64,000 bases of DNA from Streptomyces viridochromogenes (GTDB lineage Bacteria > Actinomycetota > Actinomycetes > Streptomycetales > Streptomycetaceae): NCBI RefSeq assembly GCF_001270495.1, contig NZ_LGUR01000199.1, positions 30,320 through 94,319 of the forward strand, read 5' to 3'. The notes beneath the pieces are model-generated. The model searched no databases. It was not told the DNA's origin and saw only the letters and a list, made by a program, of their open reading frames with translations. Shown piece after piece: positions 44,105-52,372 of this stretch. A program made the translations under genes and the position numbers. Position 1 is the stretch's first letter; each line of letters starts with the position of its first letter.

Positions 44105-44471
44105 GCGTACCCCTCGCCCATCGGTTAGTGCTTCTACGACCAGCTCACCGGGAACGGCGCACCGACCGCCCCCGCAGTGAAGAACGAGCGTGCGTGCCCA
44201 GCGGCACGAACGACCCGCCCAAAAAGGCGACAAAGCCATTGAGTGGCATTGTCGTGGCCGTTCGGCCGTCGCGACAGGTTGATCCGCGACAGGCCGCTGT
44301 GGACTGCGCCACGTTGCGCGTCCTCCGGTTTCGCCATACCACACTCACCCCAAACGGGGCGTGTTTTTCCGGACATTGACCGACGAAGTGCCGGGCGACC
44401 GAGTGCGGTACAACGATCGGCCAGCCTACCGCGCGCGGTACGACAACAGGATCACGGGGACGGGTACACGG
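44105..44471. other. 367-bp gene-free interval between cobL-type gene and bluB-cobT
   Basis: I see no cobalamin riboswitch consensus. GGTAGGCT on the minus strand near 44430 has the look of a -10 (TAGGCT) without a clear -35. A 67-codon minus-strand frame from 44338 is open but lacks support. Confidence 0.45.
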
Positions 44472-45683
44472 TCACGCGCTGCGGTCGGGCAGTACCCCGC
44501 TGAGCAGGAACGCGACGCTGCGCTCCCGCTCCGTCCAGGCCCGCGTGTCGAGTTCGACGGACTGGAGGAGGGCGCACTCGACGTCGTAGCCGTGTGCGCT
44601 GAGGTCGCGTCCGACGATTTCGGCGGCGTCGCGGGTCGCGGCATGCGTGACGATGCGCTGCGGACGCCGGTCGGCGACCGCGGAGACGACCGCCGCTCCC
44701 CCGCCGCCGATGCGTACGACGTCCGGTTCGGGGAGGTTCTCCAGCACGTGCGGGGCCGCGCCGTGGATGGTCTGCAGCTGGACGCCGAAGCCACGCGCGT
44801 TGGCCTCGGTGCGGGCGCATGCCTGCGGGTCGCGGTCGACGGCGATGACGGCGGCACCGGCGCGGGCGGCTTCGACGGAGAAGGCGCCGCTGCCGCAGCC
44901 GATGTCCCACACGAGGTCGCCGACGCGCGGGCCCAGCCGGGTGAGTTGGGCGGCGCGGAGCGGTTCCAGCTCGCCTTCGCCCATGAGACCGCCGTAGGAC
45001 TCGGCGGGCAGGGTCCAGCCGCGCGGTCCGGCGCCCGGGTCGCGGCCGGCGATCCACCCGCCGCCCTCCGCCGCGGCCACCTTGCCGCCGATGACGATGA
45101 CGATGTTCGGGTCGCGCCAGGTGTGGTCGGCGGCCTTGTCGGAGGTGACGACGGTGACCTGCTCGCGTTCGCTGCCCAGCGCCTCGCAGATGACGAAGGT
45201 GCGGTGGACGCCCTCCAGGAGCAGGCCGAGTTCGGCGGGGCCGGCGCCCGGTGAGGTGAGGACGGCGACCTTGGTGTGGGCGCGGCACACATTCACCGCG
45301 CGTCGCAGGGTGCGCCGGTGTGCGACGACCACCTGGGCGTCGTCCCAGGGCATGCCGGCGCGGGCGAAGGCGGCGGCGACCGAGGAGACGCCGGGAACGA
45401 CCTCGACCTCCAGGCCGAACTCGGGTGCGCGCAGGGTCCGTACGACGCCGAAGAACCCCGGGTCGCCGTCGGCGACCACCACCGCGGTGCCGCGGTGGCC
45501 GGCGATCCGGCGGGCGGCGAGGGCGACGCTGCCGAGGCGGATGCGCTCGGCGGCGGGCGGCACCTCGGGGAGCGCCAAGTGGTGGGCGGCACCGGCCACG
45601 AGCGTGGCGGCACCGAGGGCGGAGCGTGCCGCGGCGGTCAGCGGCGAGCCGTCCCAGCCGATCACCGTGACGCGGTCGGCCAT
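44472..45683 (-). CDS. cobL: CobL-type fusion: precorrin-6Y C5,15-methyltransferase (CbiE + CbiT)
   Basis: 403 residues. N-terminal CbiE methyltransferase (VVVADGDPGFFGVVRTL, EVVPGVSSVAAAFARAGMPW) to about residue 200; C-terminal CbiT with SAM-binding LVWDIGCGSGAFSVEAAR and IAVDRDPQACARTEANA. Methylates C5 and C15 and decarboxylates the C12 acetate in corrin ring synthesis. AGGAGA before ATG. Upstream of bluB-cobT on the same strand. Confidence 0.92.
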   Translation of the reverse strand: MADRVTVIGWDGSPLTAAARSALGAATLVAGAAHHLALPEVPPAAERIRLGSVALAARRIAGHRGTAVVVADGDPGFFGVVRTLRAPEFGLEVEVVPGVSSVAAAFARAGMPWDDAQVVVAHRRTLRRAVNVCRAHTKVAVLTSPGAGPAELGLLLEGVHRTFVICEALGSEREQVTVVTSDKAADHTWRDPNIVIVIGGKVAAAEGGGWIAGRDPGAGPRGWTLPAESYGGLMGEGELEPLRAAQLTRLGPRVGDLVWDIGCGSGAFSVEAARAGAAVIAVDRDPQACARTEANARGFGVQLQTIHGAAPHVLENLPEPDVVRIGGGGAAVVSAVADRRPQRIVTHAATRDAAEIVGRDLSAHGYDVECALLQSVELDTRAWTERERSVAFLLSGVLPDRSA

Positions 45684-45798
45684 CGTCGTCAGTCTCCTGG
45701 GTTCGCGCAGGTCGTCGTCGGGCAGCCCGAGGGGCAGGCTCCGTGAGGGTACCTGTTCGGCGGGTCGGCGCCGCCGGTGCCCGGGGGTCCGCTTCCCG

Positions 45799-46437
45799 TC
45801 AGTTCCAGTCGCCGTACGAGGTGAAGCCGCCGGTGTCGGCCAGCTGCTCCCCGGCACCGTCGAGGTCCTCCGGGAGGAGGCTCCAGACGATGAAGTCGGT
45901 GCGTACGTCGGTCCAGGTGCCGTCCTCCGTACGGACGTGCGCTATGCACGCGTTGCGCAGGACGCCCTCGCTGATACAGCCGATCTTCTGGGCGACCTGC
46001 TGGGAGGCGGTGTTGTCGGCGGCCGTGCGCAGCTCGATGCGTTCGAACTTCTGGTCGCCGAGGAGCCACTGGGCGGTGGCGAGCGCCGCCTCGGAGGCGT
46101 AGCCCTCGCCGCGCGCCCAGGGGGCGATGATGTACGACATCTCGGTGGACCGCACCCGCCAGTTGGTCTTGGCGAGCTGGACGATGCCGACCAGGCGCTG
46201 GGTGAGGAACTCGGTGACGGCGAGGTCGAGCCCGCGGCCGGCCTCCCGCTCGGTGGGGGCGTACCGGGTGGTCCAGGCGCGGGCCTGGTCCTCGGTGTAG
46301 GGCTGGGGGACGTTGGTCCAGGCGCCGACCTGCTCGTCGTTCATCATCTCGGCCAGTGCGGGCACGTCGTCCTCGTCGAGGGGACGCAGCACCAACCGCT
46401 CCGTGCTGATGGAGATGTTGGGGAAGGTGCTAGTCAT
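45799..46437 (-). CDS. RimJ/RimL-type GNAT acetyltransferase
   Basis: 212 residues. Opens ISTERLVLRPLDEDDVPALA, the RimJ/L start; acetyl-CoA site ARGEGYASEAALATAQWLL; C-terminal NTASQQVAQKIGCISEGVLR. Probably acetylates an N-terminus or small amine; substrate unknown. Confidence 0.88.
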   Translation of the reverse strand: MTSTFPNISISTERLVLRPLDEDDVPALAEMMNDEQVGAWTNVPQPYTEDQARAWTTRYAPTEREAGRGLDLAVTEFLTQRLVGIVQLAKTNWRVRSTEMSYIIAPWARGEGYASEAALATAQWLLGDQKFERIELRTAADNTASQQVAQKIGCISEGVLRNACIAHVRTEDGTWTDVRTDFIVWSLLPEDLDGAGEQLADTGGFTSYGDWN

Positions 46438-46515
46438 GCGCCGCTCCGTAACCTTCGGAAACCTTCAGGGCCTGCTGAACTGCCCAGCATGCAGCATGAA
46501 AGCACCGGGACGCAC

Positions 46516-46552
46516 CACGGGGTCCACACCAGGTGATGGAGTGGACCCCGTG
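46516..46552 (-). terminator. terminator of the metNIQ operon
   Basis: CACGGGGTCCAC and GTGGACCCCGTG form a perfect 12-bp stem with a 13-base loop, 45 bp after the metQ stop. Confidence 0.85.
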
Positions 46553-46596
46553 CGTGGCGATACGCGGTAAACGCACCGTCAGACGGAGGTTGACCC

Positions 46597-47430
46597 TCAG
46601 AACGCCGCGACGACGGCGCCGTCGTACTTGTCCTCGATGAACTTCTTCACCTCGGGCGAGGTGAGCAGCTTCGCCAGCTTCCGCACGCGCGGGTCGTCCT
46701 CGTTGCCCTTCTTCACCGCGAGGAAGTTGCCGTACGGGTTGTCCTTGGGCGACTCGGCGGCGATGGCGTCCTCGGCCGGGCTGAGGTCGGCCTCCAGCGC
46801 GTAGTTGCCGTTGATGACGGCGGCGTCGACATCGCCGAGGGAGCGCGGCAGCTGGGCCGCCTCAAGCTCCTTGAACTGGAGGTTCTTGGGGTTGGAGGCG
46901 ATGTCCTTGGGGGTCGCCTCGTAGCCGACGCCCGCCTTCAGCTTGATGACGCCGTTGGCCTCGAGCAGCTTCAGGGCGCGGGCCTCGTTGGTGGTGTCGT
47001 TCGGGACGGCGACCGTGGCGCCCTTCCCCAGGTCCGTGAGCTTCTTGACGCCCTGGGAGTACACGCCGAGCGGCTCCAGGTGCACCGTGGCGTTCGGCAC
47101 GGCCACGATGTCGGTGCCGTTCTTCTTGTTGAAGTCGTCCAGGTACGGCTGGTGCTGGAAGTAGTTGGCGTCGACCTCACCCTGCTGGACGGCCGTGTTC
47201 GGCGTCACGTAGTCGGTGAACTCCTTGACCTCGAGTTCGAGGCCGGCCTTCTTGGCGAGCTTGTCCTTGACGTAGGTGAGGATCTCGCCCTGCGGGGTCG
47301 GCGTGGCCGCGACCTTCAGCGGAGCGCTCGCGTCGGAGCCGGAGTCCTTGTCCGAGCCGCATGCGGTGAGCCCGAGGGTGAGGGCTCCGGCGGCGAGGAC
47401 GGCAGTGGTGAACTTGGCGGTGTTACGCAC
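46597..47430 (-). CDS. metQ: MetQ, methionine-binding lipoprotein
   Basis: 277 residues. Signal peptide with lipobox LTAC (TAVLAAGALTLGLTACGSD). NlpA/MetQ fold: LKVAATPTPQGEILTYVKDK, EVDANYFQHQPYLDDFNKKN, VPNDTTNEARALKLLEANG. Captures D/L-methionine outside the membrane and delivers it to MetI. Last gene, 77 bp after metI. Confidence 0.95.
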   Translation of the reverse strand: MRNTAKFTTAVLAAGALTLGLTACGSDKDSGSDASAPLKVAATPTPQGEILTYVKDKLAKKAGLELEVKEFTDYVTPNTAVQQGEVDANYFQHQPYLDDFNKKNGTDIVAVPNATVHLEPLGVYSQGVKKLTDLGKGATVAVPNDTTNEARALKLLEANGVIKLKAGVGYEATPKDIASNPKNLQFKELEAAQLPRSLGDVDAAVINGNYALEADLSPAEDAIAAESPKDNPYGNFLAVKKGNEDDPRVRKLAKLLTSPEVKKFIEDKYDGAVVAAF

Positions 47431-47507
47431 GAAAAGTGCCTTTCCTTATGGGTGGTGCAGCCCCGACTTGGGTGTTCGGGGAGTTCTGGCTCCGTCCGGT
47501 GTGTGGT

Positions 47508-48233
47508 TCAGACGGTCTTGCTGGTGGCGGTGGATGCCTTCAGCAGGCGCAGCTTCGGCGCCGGGCCGGACTGGCCGCCGCGGCGGTGCAGGGAGCGGGC
47601 CGCGTAGTCGCCGGCGAACTGGATGAGGGAGATCACGACCGCGAGGATCGCGACGGTGAGCCACATCAGCTCGGTCTCGAAGCGCTGGTAGCCGTAGCGG
47701 ATGGCGATGTCGCCGAGTCCGCCCGCGCCGACCGTGCCGGCCATGGCCGAGTAGCCGATGAGAGCGACGACGGTGGTCGTGGTGCTGGCGATGACGGACG
47801 GCAGGGACTCGGGGACGAGGACCTTGCGCACGATCGTCCAGGTGTTGCCGCCCATCGACTGCACGGCCTCGACGAGCCCGCCGTCCACTTCGCGGACAGC
47901 CGTCTCGACAAGGCGGGCGAAGAACGGGATCGCGCCGATCGCGAGCGGCACGATGGCGGCCTCGCGGCCGATGGTCGTGCCGGTGACCCAGCGCGTGAAG
48001 CTCATCAGCGCGACCATCAGGATGACGAACGGCATCGAGCGGGCGACGTTCACGATCTGCCCGATGACCTTGTTGGCCAGGACGTTCTGGAGCAGTCCGC
48101 CCCGGTCGGTGAGGACGAGGAGGATGCCGAGCGGGAGGCCGCCGACGACGGCGATGAGGGTGGACCAGCCGACCATGTAGAGGGTGTCCCAACACGCCTG
48201 CTCCAGCAGGGGCTGCATCTCGGACCAGGTCAC
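47508..48233 (-). CDS. metI: MetI, methionine ABC transporter permease
   Basis: 241 residues, about five membrane segments (TLIAVVGGLPLGILLVL, PLAIGAIPFFARLVET). EAA-type loop GGLVEAVQSMGGNTWTIVRK. GTG start overlaps the metN stop as GTGA. Confidence 0.95.
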   Translation of the reverse strand: MTWSEMQPLLEQACWDTLYMVGWSTLIAVVGGLPLGILLVLTDRGGLLQNVLANKVIGQIVNVARSMPFVILMVALMSFTRWVTGTTIGREAAIVPLAIGAIPFFARLVETAVREVDGGLVEAVQSMGGNTWTIVRKVLVPESLPSVIASTTTTVVALIGYSAMAGTVGAGGLGDIAIRYGYQRFETELMWLTVAILAVVISLIQFAGDYAARSLHRRGGQSGPAPKLRLLKASTATSKTV

Positions 48234-49282
48234 AGCTGGGCACCTTCCTTCAGCAGCACGGGCTCCTGGCCGAGTACGTCGATCTGGAGGCCCTGTTCGC
48301 GCAGGAAGCCGATCGGCACGACGTTGTCCTCGTAGCGACCGGGCAGCTCGATGCGCATCCGGCCGACCTGGAGGCCGCCGACGGTGTCGATGGCGGCGCC
48401 GAGGATCGAGATGTCGATGTTGTAGGTGCGCGAGAGCTGGGAGATGACCGGCTGGGTGGCGGCCTCGCCCTGGAAGGTCACGTCGACCACGGTGCGGTCG
48501 TCGGCGGATGCCTCGCCGCCGACCGGGAAGAGCGCGGAGGCCAGTTCGGAGCCGGGGGTCGCGAGGAGTTCGCTGACGGTTCCGGACTCGACGACGCGGC
48601 CGTTCTCCATGAGCGCGGCCGAGTCGCAGATCGACTTCACGACGTCCATCTCGTGGGTGATGAGCAGGACGGTCAGGCCCAGCTGCCGGTTCAGGTCGCG
48701 CAGCAGCTGGAGGATGGAGCGGGTGGTCTCCGGGTCGAGGGCGCTGGTGGCCTCGTCGGAGAGCAGCACCTTGGGGTCGCCGGCCAGGGCGCGGGCGATG
48801 CCGACGCGCTGCTTCTGGCCGCCGGAGAGCTGGGCGGGGTACGCCTTGGCCTTGTCGGCGAGGCCGACGAGATCGAGCAGCTCAAGCGCCTTGCGGGAGC
48901 GCTCCTCGCCGGACTTGCCGAGGATCTCCAGCGGCAGCTCCACGTTGTCCTGGACCGTCCGCGAGGACAGCAGGTTGAAGTGCTGGAAGACCATGCCGAT
49001 ACGGCTGCGCGCCTGCCGGAGTTCCTTTCCGGCCCGGGGGCCTCGTCCCGCGAGGGCCGTCAGGTCCTGTCCGGCGACGGTCACCGTGCCGGCGGTGGGG
49101 CGCTCCAGCAGGTTGATGCAGCGGATGAGGGAGGACTTGCCGGCGCCGGACTGGCCGATGACGCCGTAGACCTCGCCTTCGCGGACGTGGAGATCGACGC
49201 CGTCGAGGGCGGTGACCTCACGGCCGCGTGAGCGGTAGACCTTGGTCAGGCCCGTTGTGGTGATCACTGGGGTTTCCGTCAC
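48230..49282 (-). CDS. metN: MetN, methionine ABC transporter ATP-binding protein
   Basis: 350 residues. Walker A GQSGAGKSS, Q-loop FQHFNLL, signature LSGGQKQRVGIARAL, Walker B VLLSDEATSALDPET, and a C-terminal NIL/ACT-like regulatory domain (about residues 265-335, e.g. ISQLSRTYNIDISILGAAID) that senses methionine inside the cell. GTG start. A ~245-nt leader with a small Cys/Met ORF precedes it. Confidence 0.96.
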   Translation of the reverse strand: MTETPVITTTGLTKVYRSRGREVTALDGVDLHVREGEVYGVIGQSGAGKSSLIRCINLLERPTAGTVTVAGQDLTALAGRGPRAGKELRQARSRIGMVFQHFNLLSSRTVQDNVELPLEILGKSGEERSRKALELLDLVGLADKAKAYPAQLSGGQKQRVGIARALAGDPKVLLSDEATSALDPETTRSILQLLRDLNRQLGLTVLLITHEMDVVKSICDSAALMENGRVVESGTVSELLATPGSELASALFPVGGEASADDRTVVDVTFQGEAATQPVISQLSRTYNIDISILGAAIDTVGGLQVGRMRIELPGRYEDNVVPIGFLREQGLQIDVLGQEPVLLKEGAQL

Positions 49283-49350
49283 TGTCGAGTACGCGGGCGT
49301 GGGTGTGCCCTGGTACGGGAGGGAAGATGTGCGCGGGGCAATGTGGTCAC

Positions 49351-49384
49351 GTGCGGCGCGTACGGCTCAGGGCGTACGGCGCAC
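49351..49384 (-). other. hairpin in the metN leader
   Basis: GTGCGGCGCGTACG and CGTACGGCGCAC are largely complementary (GTGC/GCAC outer, CGTACG/CGTACG inner) around GCTCAGGG. Lies between the leader ORF stop and metN, so it could be the alternative structure of an attenuator. Confidence 0.5.
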
Positions 49385-49441
49385 GGACATGCCAGGCAGC
49401 TCGCTTCGGGGCGCGAGGCTCAGGAGTGGTGCGGGGGCCCT

Positions 49442-49528
49442 CTAGAAGGCGCACATTCGACACATACAACGAGCACCGGGCGTCAGGGTCGCCTCGGTCG
49501 CAAGGGTGCGGCAGCTCGTCGTGGTCAT
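49442..49528 (-). CDS. putative Cys/Met-containing leader peptide upstream of metN
   Basis: 28-codon ATG-to-TAG frame. The tail reads RCMCRMCAF: three cysteine and two methionine codons in the last eight positions, plus one earlier Cys (residue 6). No Shine-Dalgarno; TTTACT six bases before the ATG suggests a leaderless start. Actinobacteria use short Cys-rich leader ORFs as cysteine-responsive attenuators (the polycysteine leaders of mycobacteria). Position 160 nt before metN and following hairpins fit that model, but it is inference. Confidence 0.55.
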   Translation of the reverse strand: MTTTSCRTLATEATLTPGARCMCRMCAF

Positions 49529-49600
49529 GCGATCAGTAAACCAGACCTACGGTCCTTACCGGCCGCCGCTGTCCACATGGCGGACAGCGGCGGACAGCCC

Positions 49601-50251
49601 TCAACCGCGTACGGAGACCTCGATCCCGGCGTCCGTGACCAGGGCGGACAGGGCCGACAGATCCCGCACCACGAGGTCGGCGTCGAGCTCATGGGCCTGG
49701 TGGGTTGTGGTGAACGCCACGGTGGTCATCCCGGCGGCGCGACCGGCCTGGAGACCGGCGGGGGCGTCCTCGAAGACGACGCAGTGCGCCGGGTCGACGC
49801 CGAGCTGCCGGGCGGCGAGGAGGTAGGGCTCGGGGTCGGGCTTGCCGCGCGTGATGTCGTCGGCGGCGATCAGCGTCTTGGGGAGGATGCCGACGGCGTC
49901 GAGGCGGGCCTCGGCGAGCCGCCGGGTGGCGGAGGTGACGACGGCCCAGCGGTCGGCGGGCAGCGAGTCGAGGAAGTCCTTGGTGCCGGGCAGCAGGTGG
50001 ACGCCGCCGTTCGGCACGTCCTCCACCTCCAGCGTCTCGATCCGGGCCAGGGCCTCCGGCACGACGTCGGCGGGCAGCAGGTCGGCGGCTATCTCGACGG
50101 CCGGCCGTCCGTGCAGCTCGATCCGCCCGAACTCCTCGGCCGTGATCCCGTACTCGCCGGCCCACCGGGTCCAGCAGCGGTCCACGGAGGCGAGGGAGGA
50201 GACGAGGGTGCCGTCGTTGTCGAACAGGAGGGCGCGTGCATGGATCGTCAT
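49601..50251 (-). CDS. HAD-superfamily sugar-phosphatase/phosphoglucomutase-like
   Basis: 216 residues. Motif I LLFDNDGTLVSS, motif II VVTSATRR, motif III/IV RGKPDPEPYLLAARQLG and VVFEDAPAGLQAGRAAGM, with a helical cap between I and II. Typical of the sugar-phosphate phosphatase branch; substrate unknown. Divergent from the 50362 gene. Confidence 0.9.
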   Translation of the reverse strand: MTIHARALLFDNDGTLVSSLASVDRCWTRWAGEYGITAEEFGRIELHGRPAVEIAADLLPADVVPEALARIETLEVEDVPNGGVHLLPGTKDFLDSLPADRWAVVTSATRRLAEARLDAVGILPKTLIAADDITRGKPDPEPYLLAARQLGVDPAHCVVFEDAPAGLQAGRAAGMTTVAFTTTHQAHELDADLVVRDLSALSALVTDAGIEVSVRG

Positions 50252-50361
50252 GGTCTAGACCCTACGGGTCCGCCGACGCGTGTCCGCACCCGAGGCCAAC
50301 GGGTGGCCTGACCGCCGGGGTCGGTCGCACCAGGGCTTTTGGGCCGTAATAGGCTCGCCGC

Positions 50362-50721
50362 ATGTTTGATGCCCTGACGCTGGTGACCGGGGTCGCCGCG
50401 CTGTTGCTCGCCGCGTGGTGCGGGTGGGCGGCGTACCGTGATCAGCCGACGAAGGACTGGCACTTCATCGGGATGGCCGTGGTGACGGTGCTGGCCCTGG
50501 TGCAGCTGGTGGTCGGCATCGTGCTGCTGGCGCGGGGCGAGAAGCCGGAGCAGGGCACGACGATCTTCGTGGCGTATCTGCTGGGCTCGTTCGCGTGCGT
50601 TCCGGCCGCGGGCTTCATGTCGCTGGCCGAGCGGTCCAAGTGGGGTTCGGTGACGGTCGCCGCCGGCGGTGTGGTGCTGGCCGTCCTCGAGGTGCGGCTC
50701 TATGACATCTGGGGAGGCTGA
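50362..50721 (+). CDS. small four-helix membrane protein
   Basis: 119 residues with four hydrophobic segments (LTLVTGVAALLLAAWCGWAA, FIGMAVVTVLALVQLVVGIV, IFVAYLLGSFACVPAAGFM, VTVAAGGVVLAVLEVRL). No family recognised. One base separates its stop from the GTG of the next gene, so they form a two-gene unit. Confidence 0.82.
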   Translation: MFDALTLVTGVAALLLAAWCGWAAYRDQPTKDWHFIGMAVVTVLALVQLVVGIVLLARGEKPEQGTTIFVAYLLGSFACVPAAGFMSLAERSKWGSVTVAAGGVVLAVLEVRLYDIWGG

Positions 50722-50722
50722 G

Positions 50723-51151
50723 GTGGCCGTGTCGGAGGACAAGCCCACCAGGGCGCGGCTGATCAGCGGTCCCGGGATTCTGCTGGTGTGGCTGTACGGC
50801 GTGATGGTGGTCGGGGCCGTGTCGCGGTCGGCGTACCAGATCGCGACGGAGTTCGACCGGGCGCCGCTCGCCTATTCGTTGTCGGCGGTGGCGGGCCTCG
50901 TGTACGGGTTCATCACGTACACGCTGGTGCGGGGCGGGGAGACAGCCCGTAAGGCGGCGCGGGTCTGCTGCGCGGCCGAGTTGGCGGGTGTGCTGACCGT
51001 GGGTACGTGGACCATGGTCGAGCCGTCGGCGTTCCCCGATGCGACCGTGTGGTCCGACTTCGGGATGGGGTACGTGTTCATTCCCGTGCTCTTGCCTGTT
51101 TCCGCGCTCTATTGGTTGCGGAAGAACGCTCGACGCGGGGATGCCGCCTGA
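50723..51151 (+). CDS. small membrane protein, partner of 50362 gene
   Basis: 142 residues, four predicted segments (GILLVWLYGVMVVGAVSRSA, AYSLSAVAGLVYGFITYTLV, VCCAAELAGVLTVGTWTMV, GYVFIPVLLPVSALYWL). GTG chosen because GGGGAGG precedes it; a second GTG is six bases on. Function unknown. A family B repeat fills the gap to the convergent GNAT gene. Confidence 0.82.
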   Translation: MAVSEDKPTRARLISGPGILLVWLYGVMVVGAVSRSAYQIATEFDRAPLAYSLSAVAGLVYGFITYTLVRGGETARKAARVCCAAELAGVLTVGTWTMVEPSAFPDATVWSDFGMGYVFIPVLLPVSALYWLRKNARRGDAA

Positions 51152-51173
51152 GGTTGTCAGGCGGCAGTCGGTC

Positions 51174-51245
51174 CATCGTGGCTTGTCGCGCCCACGCGGC
51201 GGAGCCACATGTCGATACAGCCCCGCGCCCCCAGGGGGGCCGCAG
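51174..51245 (-). repeat. dispersed repeat family B, copy 3
   Basis: Minus strand reads GGGGCGCGGGGCTGTATCGA, then ATGTGGCTCCGCCGCG and GGCGCGACAAGCCACGATGG, beginning directly after the GNAT stop codon at 51246. Located in a convergent gap. Confidence 0.85.
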
Positions 51246-51743
51246 TCACGCTGTTGTGGCGTACGCGCCCGCCTGCTTCTCCAGGACGATCATCGGGACG
51301 CCGTCGGCGCCCTTCGACGTGCCCACCGCCTCGTAGCCCACCTTGCGGTACAGGCGGAGGTTGCCCTCGCTGCGCTGGCCCGTCTCCAGGCGGAACCTCT
51401 TGGCGCCGCGCTGTTCGGCCAGGGCCGCTTCCGCCGCGCGCAGCAGCCTCGCGCCGATGCCGTGGCCCTGGAGGCGGGGGTGGACGCAGAGCTTGCCGAT
51501 GGCGGCGGCGCCGTCCGTGCCGACACTGCCGCGGACCGAGCCGACGACCTCCTCGCCGAGCCGTGCCACGAAGACACAGTCCGCGGCGACCTCGGCCCGG
51601 ACCGAGTCCAGGGTTTGAACCAGCGGGTCGATGCGGTAGTTGCCGTACAGCGCCGCTTCGCTCTGGAAGCACAGGTACTGCAACCTGAAGATCTGCTCCG
51701 CGTCCTGCTCGGTCGCCGCAGAGATGGTCACGCTCATGCCCAT
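51246..51743 (-). CDS. GNAT N-acetyltransferase
   Basis: 165 residues. Acetyl-CoA motif LCVHPRLQGHGIGARLLRAA and C-terminal RSEGNLRLYRKVGYEAVGT. ATG at 51743 has GGGAGG 8 bp upstream; a GTG at 51764 is possible. 45 bp after the sigma-like gene. Confidence 0.88.
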   Translation of the reverse strand: MGMSVTISAATEQDAEQIFRLQYLCFQSEAALYGNYRIDPLVQTLDSVRAEVAADCVFVARLGEEVVGSVRGSVGTDGAAAIGKLCVHPRLQGHGIGARLLRAAEAALAEQRGAKRFRLETGQRSEGNLRLYRKVGYEAVGTSKGADGVPMIVLEKQAGAYATTA

Positions 51744-51788
51744 GTGCGCACGCCTCCCGCTCACCTGATCGCCTGTCGTCCCCCACTC

Positions 51789-52298
51789 CTATCCCCGCGC
51801 TTCGCGGGCCGCAACCTCCGGTGTGAGCAATCGGCGCAGACATCCCAGGCATCTGGAACGTTCCGGGCCGAGACTGCCCTGTGAGATACCCAACTCCCCC
51901 GCGATTTCCCGGTATGTCGGGTCCCCCGGGGAGAGCAGGGCCTCGACGAGACGGGGGCAGCGGCCGGGGAGGCGGCGTACCGCTTCGCGCAGGGCGCGGC
52001 GGCGGGCGGCCGCGAGGGCGAGATGCTCGGGGTCGTGGCCCTCCCGGTCGGCGGCGGGTTCGTGCTCGTACGGCTGTTCTCGGCGGGTCGTACGGCGGCT
52101 TCGGCGGGCCTCGGAGCGGACGGCCCGGCGCAGCCAGCCCGGTGGGTCCGGGGGCGGGCCGTCCGAGTCGAGGCGTTCCAGGAGGCGGAGCCAGACCGCC
52201 TGTTCCAGGTCGCCCGGCTCCGATCCGGAGGCCTGCGCCTCGGCGGATGCCTCCGCGAGGAGCAGGGGGCGCAGGGCGGCAACCAGGTCGTCCGTCAT
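51789..52298 (-). CDS. short sigma-70-family-like protein
   Basis: 169 residues. A region-2-like helix (DLEQAVWLRLLERLDSD) and a region-4 helix-turn-helix (YREIAGELGISQGSLGPERS, then RCLGCLRRLL) are visible; the linker is basic. It would recognise a promoter as an ECF-type factor, but region 2 is weak. No anti-sigma gene adjoins it. Confidence 0.8.
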   Translation of the reverse strand: MTDDLVAALRPLLLAEASAEAQASGSEPGDLEQAVWLRLLERLDSDGPPPDPPGWLRRAVRSEARRSRRTTRREQPYEHEPAADREGHDPEHLALAAARRRALREAVRRLPGRCPRLVEALLSPGDPTYREIAGELGISQGSLGPERSRCLGCLRRLLTPEVAAREARG

Positions 52299-52372
52299 AT
52301 GCGGCACGACGCGGCCGCCCGGGCGGGGGGTTGCCCGGGCGGCCGACAGTCACCCCAACCGGGGCGCGGGTC

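Noticed and set aside
44105-44471. Cobalamin riboswitch or 67-codon gene upstream of bluB-cobT
   Set aside because: No B12-box consensus seen; the minus-strand frame from 44338 lacks a ribosome site and homology.
49283-49441. SAM riboswitch upstream of metN
   Set aside because: I looked for the SAM-I/SAM-IV core and found no matching conserved loops; the leader ORF plus hairpins is the better explanation.
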